Shown here: one piece after another, positions 42,030-50,752 of the stretch
How positions within the stretch are numbered: the stretch's first letter is position 1
Layout of the letters: each line of letters starts with the position of its first letter
Program-made: the position numbers and the translations under genes
Notes under the pieces: model-generated
Databases searched by the model: none
Told to the model about the DNA's origin: nothing
Seen by the model: only the letters and a program-made list of their open reading frames with translations
From: SZUA-442 sp035461905
GTDB taxonomy: Bacteria; Actinomycetota; Acidimicrobiia; Spongiisociales; UBA5794
Length of the DNA stretch: 64,000 nucleotides
Assembly (NCBI GenBank): GCA_035461905.1
Contig: DATHUV010000143.1
Coordinates: 29,381 to 93,380, forward strand
Reading direction: 5' to 3'

Positions 42030-42869
42030 GTGAAACCGAGAGCGATCCTTCTCATCGTCGTCGCGTTCGCACTCGGCGCGTTTGCCGCAGGCAGCATCGG
42101 AGTGCGGGTCATCCGTGAGGTACGAACGGCCGAGGGAGCGACGTCGCTGCCTCCGTCTGTCACCACGACGTCGCAGCCTCAGGACCCCGTCACGTTCCAG
42201 GTCAGCCCGACCGAGACGATCATTGGCTCTGCCGCGCTCGTGCCGACCACCCTCGACTCGTCGGGCTCGTCCGTCGCGATCGGCTACGACCTCGTGACGC
42301 TTGCACCTCACGCTGGGGTCGAGTCGTGGATGGCCTTCTTTGTTTCGGTGGGGGGAACCGAGATCGGGGATCTCGACCATGTCTATCCGCGTGGTTGGTC
42401 CATCGACACCGAGGGGGGTTCCTTCCCGGGTGGCCCTGCGAACCCGACGACGCGCGTCGCGCGCTTCGATGTCGAGGAGGGCTTCTCGCTCAGCGACATC
42501 ACGGATGTTCGAATCACCGACGCAGTTGCCCTGTTCCCGCTCGACGTCCCCTTCACCCTCTCACAGGACGAACCACGCCGCGAGATCGCCGAAGGCGTCA
42601 CCGTGGAGCTCCTCAACGTCTCTGATCAGGGAACGTCGACGATCGTCCAGGTGGGCGTCTCCTTCGATCCCTTGGTGTTCGACGCGGTCTTCATCGACGG
42701 CGACGGCCCCGGATGGCGTTCAGCCGTCCGGGAGGCCGAAGGTCGGCCCCGATTCAACCTCACATGGGTAGGTGGCGGGATCCCTGCGGACATCCCCCTC
42801 GTCATGGAGGCCGCCGTGTGGGTTCCGTTGTCCGGGGAGTTCGCTGTGTCCCTGGAAGGCCTGCGATGA
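42030..42869 (+). CDS. Membrane-anchored extracellular protein, unknown family
   Basis: 279 residues from GTG at 42030, with GGAGG four bases upstream. One N-terminal helix (AILLIVVAFALGAFAAGS) is followed by a Thr/Ser/Pro linker (PPSVTTTSQP) and a beta-rich extracellular region with repeated V-x-V alternation (for example VTFQVSPTETIIGSAALVP). I recognise no domain. It overlaps the next gene by ATGA, and that gene has the same layout, so the two products probably work together. Confidence 0.68.
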   Translation: MKPRAILLIVVAFALGAFAAGSIGVRVIREVRTAEGATSLPPSVTTTSQPQDPVTFQVSPTETIIGSAALVPTTLDSSGSSVAIGYDLVTLAPHAGVESWMAFFVSVGGTEIGDLDHVYPRGWSIDTEGGSFPGGPANPTTRVARFDVEEGFSLSDITDVRITDAVALFPLDVPFTLSQDEPRREIAEGVTVELLNVSDQGTSTIVQVGVSFDPLVFDAVFIDGDGPGWRSAVREAEGRPRFNLTWVGGGIPADIPLVMEAAVWVPLSGEFAVSLEGLR

Positions 42870-43867
42870 GCGACGACCCGAACCCGGACTATCGCGACCT
42901 GTTGCGCTCCCCGTACGACCCCGATCCCGACGACGGTGCAGGGAGGAGCGGGGAAGGGGACTCCGAGCTGCCGTGGGTGCCTGCGGTGGTCGCGGCGGCG
43001 TTGGGAGCGTTCCTCGTGGGCGCGTTCGTCGTATACGCGGTTGTCGCCGGTCCCGTGGAGGACGAAGTACTGGTCGACGAGTCAACGACGACGACGCAGG
43101 CCGTTCCCGTCCAGGCCACGGAGGTTCCGGATGGCTTCGTCGCGATCACCGACGAGATCGGTGCGCGGGTCGTGTCGGTCGATACATCGGCACATGCCAT
43201 CACGGTCGCCGTGTCCACAGCCGTCGCCGGGACCCTCGACCCCGCCGAGGTGGAGCCACTCCATGTTGCCTACTGGGTCCTCGACGACGGCGATACCGCC
43301 GACGCCAATCCCATGGTTCGCCAGTACGAGATCATCGGTTCGCTCGGGAACGTGACCGTGGACTTCCCCCCGCAAGCCTCCCTCCGGGAACCCGAGATCA
43401 TTCCCTACCTCGCCTCGGGCGAAACGACATCCCACACGCTCACCCTCGAGCTCGACGCGAGCGTGCCGCAAGTCCTCGGAGGGATGATGATCGACTTCGG
43501 GAACGGCAGGGTTGTCGTCATCGACGAGCTGACGATCGCCGACGGGTGGGGTTGGGTCGCGTGGTCGACCCTGGGCGATGCCGTCGCGATGGTCGATGTC
43601 ATCGTCACGTTCGAGGGGACCGACGACCCGGGTTCCGACATGATCGATCCCACGCGGCTCGCATCAGCGCACCTGCAGACACCTGGGTTCTTCGGCGCAC
43701 AGGTGCCGCCCCCCCTGTACGGGTTCACGGGCTCAGCGTCGCTCGTGCGGGCGGGTGAGCCGCTCTCATCGGTGAACTCGCCGACCGCGATCACCGTCGA
43801 CATCACGGCAACGGTGCCGGACTCAGTCGTTCAGGGAAGTCCCATCCCGCTCCCTTCTGGTGGTTGA
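42866..43867 (+). CDS. Membrane-anchored extracellular protein, unknown family (partner)
   Basis: 333 residues. A 35-residue acidic, Pro/Asp-rich cytosolic start precedes one membrane helix (about 37-60, VVAAALGAFLVGAFVVYAVV). A Thr-rich linker (ESTTTTQ) and about 260 beta-rich residues follow. The extracellular part contains repeated strands such as HAITVAVSTAVAGTLDP and SHTLTLELDASVP, like immunoglobulin-type or DUF4352-like sandwiches, though no family is certain. It is co-translated with the preceding gene and lies just upstream of a DtxR regulator. Confidence 0.68.
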   Translation: MSDDPNPDYRDLLRSPYDPDPDDGAGRSGEGDSELPWVPAVVAAALGAFLVGAFVVYAVVAGPVEDEVLVDESTTTTQAVPVQATEVPDGFVAITDEIGARVVSVDTSAHAITVAVSTAVAGTLDPAEVEPLHVAYWVLDDGDTADANPMVRQYEIIGSLGNVTVDFPPQASLREPEIIPYLASGETTSHTLTLELDASVPQVLGGMMIDFGNGRVVVIDELTIADGWGWVAWSTLGDAVAMVDVIVTFEGTDDPGSDMIDPTRLASAHLQTPGFFGAQVPPPLYGFTGSASLVRAGEPLSSVNSPTAITVDITATVPDSVVQGSPIPLPSGG

Positions 43868-43876
43868 GCCGCTCGG

Positions 43877-43882
43877 TAGGCT
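43877..43882 (+). promoter_or_regulatory. -10 element (TAGGCT), leaderless start of dtxR-type gene
   Basis: TAGGCT ends 8 bases before ATG 43891. No Shine-Dalgarno sequence is present. Confidence 0.45.
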
Positions 43883-43890
43883 TGGCCCTC

Positions 43891-44553
43891 ATGGACGTGC
43901 AGAACCACATCACGAGCGAAGCCGAGGAGATGTACCTCATCACGGTCGCTCGGGCCGTCGAGGACGGGGAGGGACCGCCCGTTGCCCTGTCGTCGGTCGC
44001 ACGAGCGCTCGATGTCTCGTCGGTGTCGGCGAACCAGATGGTGAAGAAGCTCGAGACGCTGGGGCTGGTCACCTACACGCCGTACAAGGGAGTGAGCCTG
44101 ACTGCCGATGGGGAGCGTCGCGCAAACGCAGTGCTTCGAAGCCGACGGCTGTGGTCCGTGTTCCTCGTCGAGCACCTCGGACTCTCCGCAGACAGGGCCG
44201 ACGAGGTTGCGTGCGAGATGGAGCATGTGACGCCAGGCGAGATCGCCGATCGGTTGAGCAGTTTCCTCGGCGACCCCCTGTTCGGACCCAAGGGCAAGGC
44301 GATTCCCGCGGGGGTGGGAGGATCCGTCGAACGGGCCGTCAGGGAACTGGGCGACGTGCCGACAGGGTCGACGGTTCGCATCGTGGAGGTCGACGGATCG
44401 TTCGCATCCTTCCTCGCATCGCAAGGCATCGCCGAAGGGGTTGACGTGCGTGTCCTCGCCGCCGGATCGGATGGCTCGATCCTCCTGGCATCGGACGGCC
44501 GAACGGTCGAGCTCGTAGCCGAGGTCGCATCCACCCTCGGCGTGTCCCTCTGA
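43891..44553 (+). CDS. DtxR/MntR-family metal-dependent regulator
   Basis: 220 residues from ATG 43891. The N-terminal winged helix (ITSEAEEMYLITVARAVED, SSVARALDVSSVSANQMVKKLETLGLV, YTPYKGVSLT) and the dimerisation/metal-binding domain (RRLWSVFLVEHLGL, ACEMEHVTPGEIADRLSSFL) are standard, including the Cys/Glu-His metal ligands in EMEHV. The last about 70 residues form an SH3-like FeoA-type domain. It senses Fe2+ or Mn2+ and represses uptake genes. No uptake genes are adjacent, so its regulon lies elsewhere. Confidence 0.88.
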   Translation: MDVQNHITSEAEEMYLITVARAVEDGEGPPVALSSVARALDVSSVSANQMVKKLETLGLVTYTPYKGVSLTADGERRANAVLRSRRLWSVFLVEHLGLSADRADEVACEMEHVTPGEIADRLSSFLGDPLFGPKGKAIPAGVGGSVERAVRELGDVPTGSTVRIVEVDGSFASFLASQGIAEGVDVRVLAAGSDGSILLASDGRTVELVAEVASTLGVSL

Positions 44554-44597
44554 GGCACAGCGGGCCGTGAAACCGTAGTCTTGGCCCACTGCGAGCG

Positions 44598-46052
44598 ATG
44601 GAGGCACGAGACGTGTTCGAAGAGGCAGGCCTTGCCGTACAGGGAGCACTCGACGCGGGGGCGACATATGCCGACGCCCGTGTCGTCGTGACCCGCTCAG
44701 AGACGATCAACGTCCAGAACGAGAACCTCGAGAACTATGACCGCTCCGAGCACGCCGGCGTCGGAGTTCGTGCGCTGATCGGATCGTCGTGGGGGTTCGC
44801 CGCGACGGCCGACCTCGCTCCAGCCTCCGTGCGCGCAGCGGGCGAGCGCGCATCGGCCATCGCGAAGGCATCCGCGCTCGTGCCGGGGCCCCGCATGGAG
44901 TTCGCAGACGTCCCCGTCCACCAGACGTCGTGGTCCACCCCCGTCGTGGAGGACCCTTTCAAGGTCGCAACCTCGGACAAGGTCGATCTGCTCGTGGGTG
45001 TCACGGGAACGATGCGAGCCGTCGACGGGGTGGCGATCGCAACGGGCACCCTCGAGTTCTGGGACACGAACAAGTGGTTCGTGTCGTCCCAGGGCCACAA
45101 GATCCACCAACACCTCGTGGAATCGGGCGGCGGCTACGACGCGACGGCCATCGGTGAAGCCGAGACGCAACGCCGGTCCTACCCGCAGAGCTTCGGCCAG
45201 TACGAGACAGGCGGGTACGAGATCATCCGCTCGTGGAACTACGACGATCACGCCGCACGCATCGCGGAGGAGGCCGTTGCGCTCCTCAGTGCGCCCGAGA
45301 TGGAAGAGCGCGAGACGAACCTCATCCTCGAGGGTTCACAACTCGCACTCCAGATCCACGAGTCTGTCGGCCACGCAATCGAGCTCGACAGGATCCTCGG
45401 ATGGGAGGCGGCGTTTGCGGGAACGAGCCATCTCGAGCTCGCCAGACTCAACGAGCACAGGTACGGGTCTGACCTGATGAACATCACCGCCGACGCCACG
45501 TTGCCCGGTGCCCTCGGATCGTTCGGGTACGACGACGAGGGGACACCCGCCCAGCGGGTCGACATCGTCAGGGAAGGCCTATGGGTCGGGGTCCTGTCGG
45601 GCCGCGACTCCGCCGCGATCGCCGGGCTGCCACCAGGTGGCATGGTTCGCGGGGACGGGTACAACCGCCTCCCGATGGTCCGCATGACCAACGTCGGGCT
45701 GCTCCCCGGTACCGGAACGCTTGCGGACATCGTCGCCGACACGGACGACGGTGTGTACATGGCGACGAACCGCTCGTGGTCGATCGACGACAAGCGGCTC
45801 AACTTCCAGTTCGGCTGCGAGATCGCATGGGAGATCAAGGACGGTGAGTTCGGGCGAATGCTGAAGAATCCGACATACACGGGCATCACGCCGCAGTTCT
45901 GGGGCTCGCTCGACCGGCTGGCCGGCGAGAGGGAGTGGATCCATTGGGGCACGCCGAACTGCGGGAAGGGACAGCCGATGCAGGTGGCGCACACGGGACA
46001 CAGCGCGTCGCCAGGCAGGTTCGCAAACGTACGCGTGGGGGTGAGGGGATGA
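44598..46052 (+). CDS. tldD: TldD metalloprotease
   Basis: 484 residues from ATG 44598; a GTG at 44613 with GGAGG before it is a possible start. A -10 (TAGTCT, 44576-44581) lies upstream. TldD is the zinc-bearing half of the TldD/TldE protease that degrades unfolded short peptides and trims modified peptides such as microcin B17. The metal motif HESVGH is at residues 254-259, within LALQIHESVGHAIELDRIL, and further family blocks are GSFGYDDEGTPAQRV and GYNRLPMVRMTNV. It is coupled to tldE by ATGA. Confidence 0.92.
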   Translation: MEARDVFEEAGLAVQGALDAGATYADARVVVTRSETINVQNENLENYDRSEHAGVGVRALIGSSWGFAATADLAPASVRAAGERASAIAKASALVPGPRMEFADVPVHQTSWSTPVVEDPFKVATSDKVDLLVGVTGTMRAVDGVAIATGTLEFWDTNKWFVSSQGHKIHQHLVESGGGYDATAIGEAETQRRSYPQSFGQYETGGYEIIRSWNYDDHAARIAEEAVALLSAPEMEERETNLILEGSQLALQIHESVGHAIELDRILGWEAAFAGTSHLELARLNEHRYGSDLMNITADATLPGALGSFGYDDEGTPAQRVDIVREGLWVGVLSGRDSAAIAGLPPGGMVRGDGYNRLPMVRMTNVGLLPGTGTLADIVADTDDGVYMATNRSWSIDDKRLNFQFGCEIAWEIKDGEFGRMLKNPTYTGITPQFWGSLDRLAGEREWIHWGTPNCGKGQPMQVAHTGHSASPGRFANVRVGVRG

Positions 46053-47383
46053 CACGACACACCGACCTCGCAGAGCTCGTCCTCGACCTCGTCTCCGATC
46101 GCGCCGACGCCGAGGTGCTCGTAGGTGTCGGCACCTCCTCCCTCACGCGGTTCGCGAACTCCTTCATCCACCAGAACGTATCCGAGGACGTGAGCGAGGT
46201 CATGTTGAGGGTCGCCACTGCGGATGGCAGGGTGGCGACGAGCACGTCGACCGTTCCGGACCCGGACGCGCTCTCGCGCTTCGTCGACGCCACGCTCGAG
46301 GTGGCAGGCCAGCAACCCATCGACAGGGACTGGCCGGGCTTCGGGGGACCCGTGACCGGCAAGGACGTCGATCACTGGGACGAGGCGACCGCGTCGGCCG
46401 ACCCGACGGACAGGGCAGAGGTCGTCAAGGCGTTCGTCGATGCGGGAGGAGGCCTCCTGGCAGCCGGATACTGCGAGACCGTCGCCAAGGACCACGCCTA
46501 TGCAAACACCGAGGGGAGGTCCGTCACCGCCCGCTACACCACAGCAGTCCTCGATGGCATCCACCAGACCGATCGTTCGGCGGGCTCGGGCCACACGGCG
46601 GGACGGTCGCTGTCGGCCCTCGAGGCCCACGAAACCGGCGCTGGTGCCGCCAAGCGTGCCAGGGACAGCGTCGACGCGTTCGACGCGAAGCCGGGGGAGT
46701 ACGAGGTCGTGCTGTCGCCGGAGTGCCTCGCCACGATCGCCGTCTTCGTCGACGTCTACGGCTTCAACGCAAAGGTCGCCCAGGAGGGCATGTCGTTCGT
46801 CGATATCGGCACGCAGCAGTTCGACGCGTCCGTGAACCTGTGGGACGACGCGACGGATCCGAGGGCGCTCTACGTCGGGTTCGACACCGAGGGCACCCCC
46901 AAAGGCAGGGTGGACCTGGTGAGGGCCGGAACCACCGCAGGTCTCGTCCACAATCGACGGACCGCCGCCAAGGCGGGAGTCGAATCGACCGGACACGCGG
47001 CGCCAGGATCCGAGGTGTGGGGCCCGTTCGCCATGAACATGTTCGTGGGCGGCGGGGAGACGGACGTCGACGACCTCATCGGGGGTGTCGAGAGGGGCAT
47101 CTACGTTTCGACGTTCAACTACTGCCGTGTGCTCGATCCGAAGACGCTCGTCGTGACGGGCCTCACGAGGAACGGGACGTTCATGATCGAGAACGGCCGC
47201 ATCACGGATCCTGTGTCGAACATGAGGTTCACGCAATCGTTCGTCGGGGCGCTCGGACCCGAGAAGGTCCTCGGCATCGGGAACGACGCCCGGTTCGCCG
47301 ACTCTGAGTTCGGGCCCCTCCTCGTCCATGCACCGTCGATGCGGCTCGCGTCGTGGAACTTCACCGGCGGCGCGGCCGGTTGA
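46049..47383 (+). CDS. tldE: TldE (PmbA) protease partner
   Basis: 444 residues. This is the non-zinc partner that forms the heterodimeric chamber with TldD. Family blocks are TRFANSFIHQNVSEDVSEV, YANTEGRSVTARYTTA and PGEYEVVLSPECLATI. Later ones are STGHAAPGSEVWGPFAMNMFV and ISTFNY-like YVSTFNYCRVLDP. There is no HExxxH, as expected. It overlaps tldD (ATGA) and the next small gene (TGATG). Confidence 0.9.
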   Translation: MTRHTDLAELVLDLVSDRADAEVLVGVGTSSLTRFANSFIHQNVSEDVSEVMLRVATADGRVATSTSTVPDPDALSRFVDATLEVAGQQPIDRDWPGFGGPVTGKDVDHWDEATASADPTDRAEVVKAFVDAGGGLLAAGYCETVAKDHAYANTEGRSVTARYTTAVLDGIHQTDRSAGSGHTAGRSLSALEAHETGAGAAKRARDSVDAFDAKPGEYEVVLSPECLATIAVFVDVYGFNAKVAQEGMSFVDIGTQQFDASVNLWDDATDPRALYVGFDTEGTPKGRVDLVRAGTTAGLVHNRRTAAKAGVESTGHAAPGSEVWGPFAMNMFVGGGETDVDDLIGGVERGIYVSTFNYCRVLDPKTLVVTGLTRNGTFMIENGRITDPVSNMRFTQSFVGALGPEKVLGIGNDARFADSEFGPLLVHAPSMRLASWNFTGGAAG

Positions 47384-47598
47384 TGGGCATCCTCGGCGAC
47401 TCGGTGGCAGCAGCCGTCTTCACGGATCGTGCAATCGCTGACGAGGCGTGGGGAGCCCTCGCCGATGCGGGGATCCCCTCGACGGTCGTGACTGATCCCG
47501 GAATCCTCGGATCGTTCTCGATCGAGGTCGTCGTCCACAGGGACAACCTCGATGAAGCGCAACGCGTGCTCGCCCCAATCGTGCGCCGGATCAAGTGA
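47383..47598 (+). CDS. Small DUF2007-like protein
   Basis: 71 residues. AAVFTDRAIADEAWGALADAGIPSTVV followed by EVVVHRDNLDEAQRVLAPIV has the beta-alpha-beta pattern of DUF2007-type small domains, with no membrane helix here. It is coupled to tldE by TGATG, so it is probably part of the same peptide-processing operon. The role is unknown. Confidence 0.7.
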   Translation: MGILGDSVAAAVFTDRAIADEAWGALADAGIPSTVVTDPGILGSFSIEVVVHRDNLDEAQRVLAPIVRRIK

Positions 47599-47620
47599 GC
47601 CGTCGAACCCCGTGACGCGT

Positions 47621-47648
47621 CGGACGCCGCCCGTGCCGGGGGCGTCCG
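47621..47648. terminator. Hairpin between tld operon and convergent trxA
   Basis: CGGACGCC (47621-47628) pairs with GGCGTCCG (47641-47648) over a 12-base GC-rich loop. TTGTGAT follows on the plus strand. Confidence 0.65.
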
Positions 47649-47672
47649 TTGTGATCGAAGGGGCGGCTTGGG

Positions 47673-48071
47673 TCAGGCGCCCGCGTGCTCGCTTGCGGCG
47701 TCCTCTTCTTGGGCGATCTCCTCGCGGATCGCGTCCATGTCGAGTGCCTTGATCTGGCCGATCAGATCCTCGAGTGCCTCCTCGGGAAGGGCTCCCGGCT
47801 GGCTGAAGACACCGATCTGGTCCCTGAAAGCGACGAGGGTCGGGATCGAGCGGATGCCGAAACTGGCAGCGAGCTCCTGTTCGACCTCGGTGTCGACCTT
47901 GGCGAAGGCGATCTTCAGGTCGCCGTCGACATGTCGCTCCGAAACCTTCTCGTACGTCGGGCCGAACATGCGACACGGACCGCACCATTCCGCCCAGAAG
48001 TCGATGAGGACGATGTCGTTGTCCTCGATCGTGTCGTGGATCGTGTCCTTCGTGATGTCAATGGTCGCCAT
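47673..48071 (-). CDS. trxA: Thioredoxin
   Basis: 132 residues from the ATG ending at 48071. The active site WCGPC lies in FWAEWCGPCRMFGPTYE, with the conserved cis-Pro in RSIPTLVAFRD. The C-terminus is about 25 residues longer than a minimal thioredoxin and acidic (QEEDAASEHAGA). It is a general disulphide reductase of the cytosol. A minus-strand -10 (TAGCGT, 48117-48112) precedes it. The gene is divergent from the ccm operon, which encodes its own exported thioredoxin-like protein. Confidence 0.92.
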   Translation of the reverse strand: MATIDITKDTIHDTIEDNDIVLIDFWAEWCGPCRMFGPTYEKVSERHVDGDLKIAFAKVDTEVEQELAASFGIRSIPTLVAFRDQIGVFSQPGALPEEALEDLIGQIKALDMDAIREEIAQEEDAASEHAGA

Positions 48072-48163
48072 GGCCTTCGTACTCCAACTACTTGCGTTCG
48101 TTGCATCCGGAACGCTACCGACCCTCTGGGTATTCCGGGCATGGACAGCGAGTGGCCCCTCCG

Positions 48164-48169
48164 TACACT
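48164..48169 (+). promoter_or_regulatory. -10 element (TACACT), leaderless start of ccmA
   Basis: TACACT ends 7 bases before GTG 48177. An in-frame ATG at 48141 lies upstream of this element and is therefore unlikely to be the start. Confidence 0.5.
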
Positions 48170-48176
48170 CCCGGCC

Positions 48177-48821
48177 GTGAACGCATCCGCGCCCCTCATC
48201 GAGCTCGACGGCGTGTCCGTGCGTGCGGGATCGCTCCACATCCTCAAGGACGTGGACCTCGTGGTTCCACCCGGTGAATCCCTCGGTGTCTTCGGATCGA
48301 ACGGTGCGGGAAAGACGACGCTGCTCCGCCTCGTCGCGACGCTGATTCGGCCCGCGTCGGGGCGCGGCTCGGTGCTCGGTGCTCGAATCGGATCCGAGGA
48401 CCGGTACGAGGTGCGCACGAGGATCGGCTACATCGGCCACGTCCCCGGACTGTATCCGGAGATGACCCTCGGAGAGAACCTGGCCTTCGTCGCAGATGCA
48501 CGCGGTATCGACCGGGGCCAAGCCCGTGACGCGCTGGGCGCCGTGGGACTCCTCGGGGCGTTCGACCGCATCACCGACCGGTGCAGCCACGGAATGCAGC
48601 GCAGGGCGGAGTTTGCGAGGGTCCTCATGACGAGGCCCGATCTCCTGCTCCTCGACGAGCCGCACTCGGCGCTCGACGCGGATGCGATCGAGCTCGTCGA
48701 TGCCCTCGTGACACGTACGGTTGAGAGGGGAGGAGGCGCGATCCTCGTGTCCCACGACAGGGAGCGGGTTGCCGGGATCGCCACGCGTTCCGTCGAGATC
48801 ATCGGAGGCACGATCGCGTGA
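48177..48821 (+). CDS. ccmA: Heme exporter ATP-binding protein CcmA
   Basis: 214 residues from GTG. Walker A is GSNGAGKT, the signature reads CSHGMQRRAEFAR and Walker B LLLLDEPHSALD, followed by the H-loop VSHDRERV. CcmA powers release of heme-charged CcmE in System I cytochrome c maturation. At 214 residues it matches the usual CcmA length. It is the first gene of a nine-gene chain of overlapping reading frames. Confidence 0.9.
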   Translation: MNASAPLIELDGVSVRAGSLHILKDVDLVVPPGESLGVFGSNGAGKTTLLRLVATLIRPASGRGSVLGARIGSEDRYEVRTRIGYIGHVPGLYPEMTLGENLAFVADARGIDRGQARDALGAVGLLGAFDRITDRCSHGMQRRAEFARVLMTRPDLLLLDEPHSALDADAIELVDALVTRTVERGGGAILVSHDRERVAGIATRSVEIIGGTIA

Positions 48822-49486
48822 CCGGATTCTGGAACCAGGTGGTGACGATCGCCCGTCGTGACCTCGTGCGGGAGCGGCGCTCGGGCGAAGTCGTATGGGT
48901 CACGATTCCCTTCGGAGCGATTGCTCTTCTGTTGATCCCCCTCGCGATCGGCACCGACACGCCCATGCTCCAACGACTCGGACCCGGCCTGTTCTGGGTC
49001 GTCGTGATGCTCTTCGGGGTCCTCATCTCGATCCGCCAGACGAACGCGGAGACCCCCGCACAGCGGGACCAGCTAGCCCTCACGGGCCTCGACCCCGCCG
49101 CGGTCTATGTGGGAAGGGCAGCGGCGAGCTTCGTGCTCCTCCTCGTGTTCCAGGCGGTCGTGGGCATGGTGACACTCGTCCTGTACGACGTGCAGGTCGA
49201 AGGCATCTTCGTGTTGCCGGTCACCTTCCTCGTCGTGGGGGCCGGTCTCGCCCTGCTCGGGACGCTGGCTGCCGGCATCGTATCGAGTGGCTCAAACGCC
49301 ACTGCGTTGGTCCCCCTCGTCGTCGCACCGCTTTCCGTTCCGCTGCTCATCGGGGCGACGCAGGCGCTGGAGGCCTTACAGTTCGGCGGCAGTAGCCTTG
49401 CGTGGATGCTGATGATGATCGTCACCGTCCTCGTGCTGGCGATTGCAGGGGTGCTCACCGCCCGACCTCTCCAGGAGACCGGATGA
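48818..49486 (+). CDS. ccmB: Heme exporter membrane subunit CcmB
   Basis: 222 residues with six hydrophobic helices. The N-terminus IARRDLVRERRSGEVVWVTIPFGAIALLL and the block RQTNAETPAQRDQLALTGLDPAAVYVGRA match CcmB. It is the membrane partner of CcmA. GTG start in a GTGA overlap with ccmA; ends in an ATGA overlap with ccmC. Confidence 0.9.
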   Translation: MTGFWNQVVTIARRDLVRERRSGEVVWVTIPFGAIALLLIPLAIGTDTPMLQRLGPGLFWVVVMLFGVLISIRQTNAETPAQRDQLALTGLDPAAVYVGRAAASFVLLLVFQAVVGMVTLVLYDVQVEGIFVLPVTFLVVGAGLALLGTLAAGIVSSGSNATALVPLVVAPLSVPLLIGATQALEALQFGGSSLAWMLMMIVTVLVLAIAGVLTARPLQETG

Positions 49487-50217
49487 CCGACCGGCAGCAG
49501 CCCACGACGTGGCCGTGGATCGTCATGGCAATCGCAGGTCTCGTGACCTTCGTCGCCTCGATGACCGTCGGACCGGATGCCATCCAGGGCCAGCTCTCTC
49601 GGATCATGTATGTCCACGTTCCCGCCGCGTGGCTTGCATACCTCGCCTTCTTCGTGACGATGGGCGCCTCCGCGATGTACCTCCTCAAACGGGACCTCGC
49701 GTGGGACCGCAGGGCGCTCGCATCTGCCGAGATCGGCGTCATGTTCACCGGTCTTGCGATCGGGCTGGGCATGATCTGGGCGAAGCCGACGTGGGGAGTG
49801 TGGTGGACCTGGGACGCCCGCCTGACCCTCACCGCGATCATGTTCTTCGTGTATCTCGGGTACTTGGCGCTTCGCCGAACCACGGATGACCTCGAGAACC
49901 GTGCGAGGCGCTCGGCGATCCTCGGCGTGCTCGCGGTCGTCCAGGTTCCTCTCGTCCACTTCTCGGTCGTCTGGTGGCGCACCCTCCACCAGCCACCGAC
50001 CCTGCTCGCACCCGATCCGATCGACATGGACACATCGATGCTCGTCACGCTGCTCATCGCCGTCGTCGCCTTCACCGTCATGTACGTCGCCATGATGTTC
50101 AAACGCATCGAGCTCGCCGTGCTCGAGGACGCGGCGCTCGTCTCCGAGCAGGAGGATGACTCGGTCATCGCGGCTGAGGCGGTCACGGCACCATCGCTCG
50201 AGGGAGGTGCCGAGTGA
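49483..50217 (+). CDS. ccmC: Heme-handling protein CcmC
   Basis: 244 residues, six helices. The tryptophan-rich WGVWWTWDAR (104-113) is the heme-binding WWD segment. His45 (YVHVPAAW) and His160 (LVHFSVVWW) correspond to the axial heme ligands. CcmC loads heme onto CcmE outside the membrane. The C-terminal about 30 residues are an acidic tail not seen in E. coli. Confidence 0.92.
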   Translation: MTDRQQPTTWPWIVMAIAGLVTFVASMTVGPDAIQGQLSRIMYVHVPAAWLAYLAFFVTMGASAMYLLKRDLAWDRRALASAEIGVMFTGLAIGLGMIWAKPTWGVWWTWDARLTLTAIMFFVYLGYLALRRTTDDLENRARRSAILGVLAVVQVPLVHFSVVWWRTLHQPPTLLAPDPIDMDTSMLVTLLIAVVAFTVMYVAMMFKRIELAVLEDAALVSEQEDDSVIAAEAVTAPSLEGGAE

Positions 50218-50345
50218 GGACCGCGGAGCAGTGGAACTGGGTCCTCCTCGCATACGGGTTCGCCTATGTCACCCTCGTCCTCTACGTCACCTCTATCGCC
50301 GTTCGCATCACACGGGTACGGCGCAGGCTCGGTGACGAATCGTGA
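50214..50345 (+). CDS. ccmD: Small CcmD-like membrane protein
   Basis: 43 residues, too short for routine detection. It starts at GTG inside the ccmC stop (GTGA) and ends inside the ccmE start (GTGA). One helix (WVLLAYGFAYVTLVLYVTSIAV) is followed by a basic tail RITRVRRRLGDES. This is the CcmD layout and exactly the CcmD position. CcmD helps release holo-CcmE from CcmABC. Overlap on both sides argues strongly for translation. Confidence 0.85.
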   Translation: MRTAEQWNWVLLAYGFAYVTLVLYVTSIAVRITRVRRRLGDES

Positions 50346-50752
50346 AGCGGTACGCCAAGTTCGTGATACCGGCTGTGTTGCTCGTCGGCGTCCTCGTGGT
50401 GCTCATGGTGAACTTGAGCTCGGCGCTCGTCTACTTCAACACGCCCTCGGAGGTCCTCGCCCGTGACGGCGGTGAGGAGCGACTTCGCCTCGGCGGCAGG
50501 GTGGTGCCTGGCACCGTCGTGGCGGGGGACGCCACAGTCACGTTCTCCGTCGAGGACTGCGACGTCTCGGTGACCGTCATCCATACCGGGGTCCCACCCC
50601 AACTCTTCCAAGAGGGCATCGGCGTGGTCCTCGAAGGTGAATGGACAGGCGACGCCTTCGAGTCGGACACGATGCTCGTCAAGCACGACGAGCAATATCG
50701 CACCGACTACGAGGACTACGACGAGGACAAGCACGCCTGTTCGACAGCGTGA
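50342..50752 (+). CDS. ccmE: Heme chaperone CcmE
   Basis: 136 residues from GTG. An N-terminal anchor (FVIPAVLLVGVLVVLMV) is followed by an OB-fold: RLRLGGRVVPGTV, FSVEDCDVSVTVIHTGVPPQLFQEGIGVVLEGEW. The heme-attachment site is KHDEQY, with His115 and Tyr119 matching the canonical HDENY. The protein ends 17 residues later at DKHACSTA, so the flexible C-terminal tail is short and acidic and contains an extra Cys. The His-type motif contrasts with the Cys-type CcmE of some Gram-positives and archaea. Confidence 0.92.
   Translation: MKRYAKFVIPAVLLVGVLVVLMVNLSSALVYFNTPSEVLARDGGEERLRLGGRVVPGTVVAGDATVTFSVEDCDVSVTVIHTGVPPQLFQEGIGVVLEGEWTGDAFESDTMLVKHDEQYRTDYEDYDEDKHACSTA

Noticed and set aside
45248..47329. 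A 693-codon open frame antisense to tldD/tldE
   Set aside because: It runs opposite two well-supported family genes, has no ribosome site or recognisable domain, and is the usual by-product of high-GC codon bias.
48141..48176. An upstream ATG for ccmA (MDSEWPL...)
   Set aside because: It precedes the TACACT -10; the GTG at 48177 gives a normal CcmA N-terminus.
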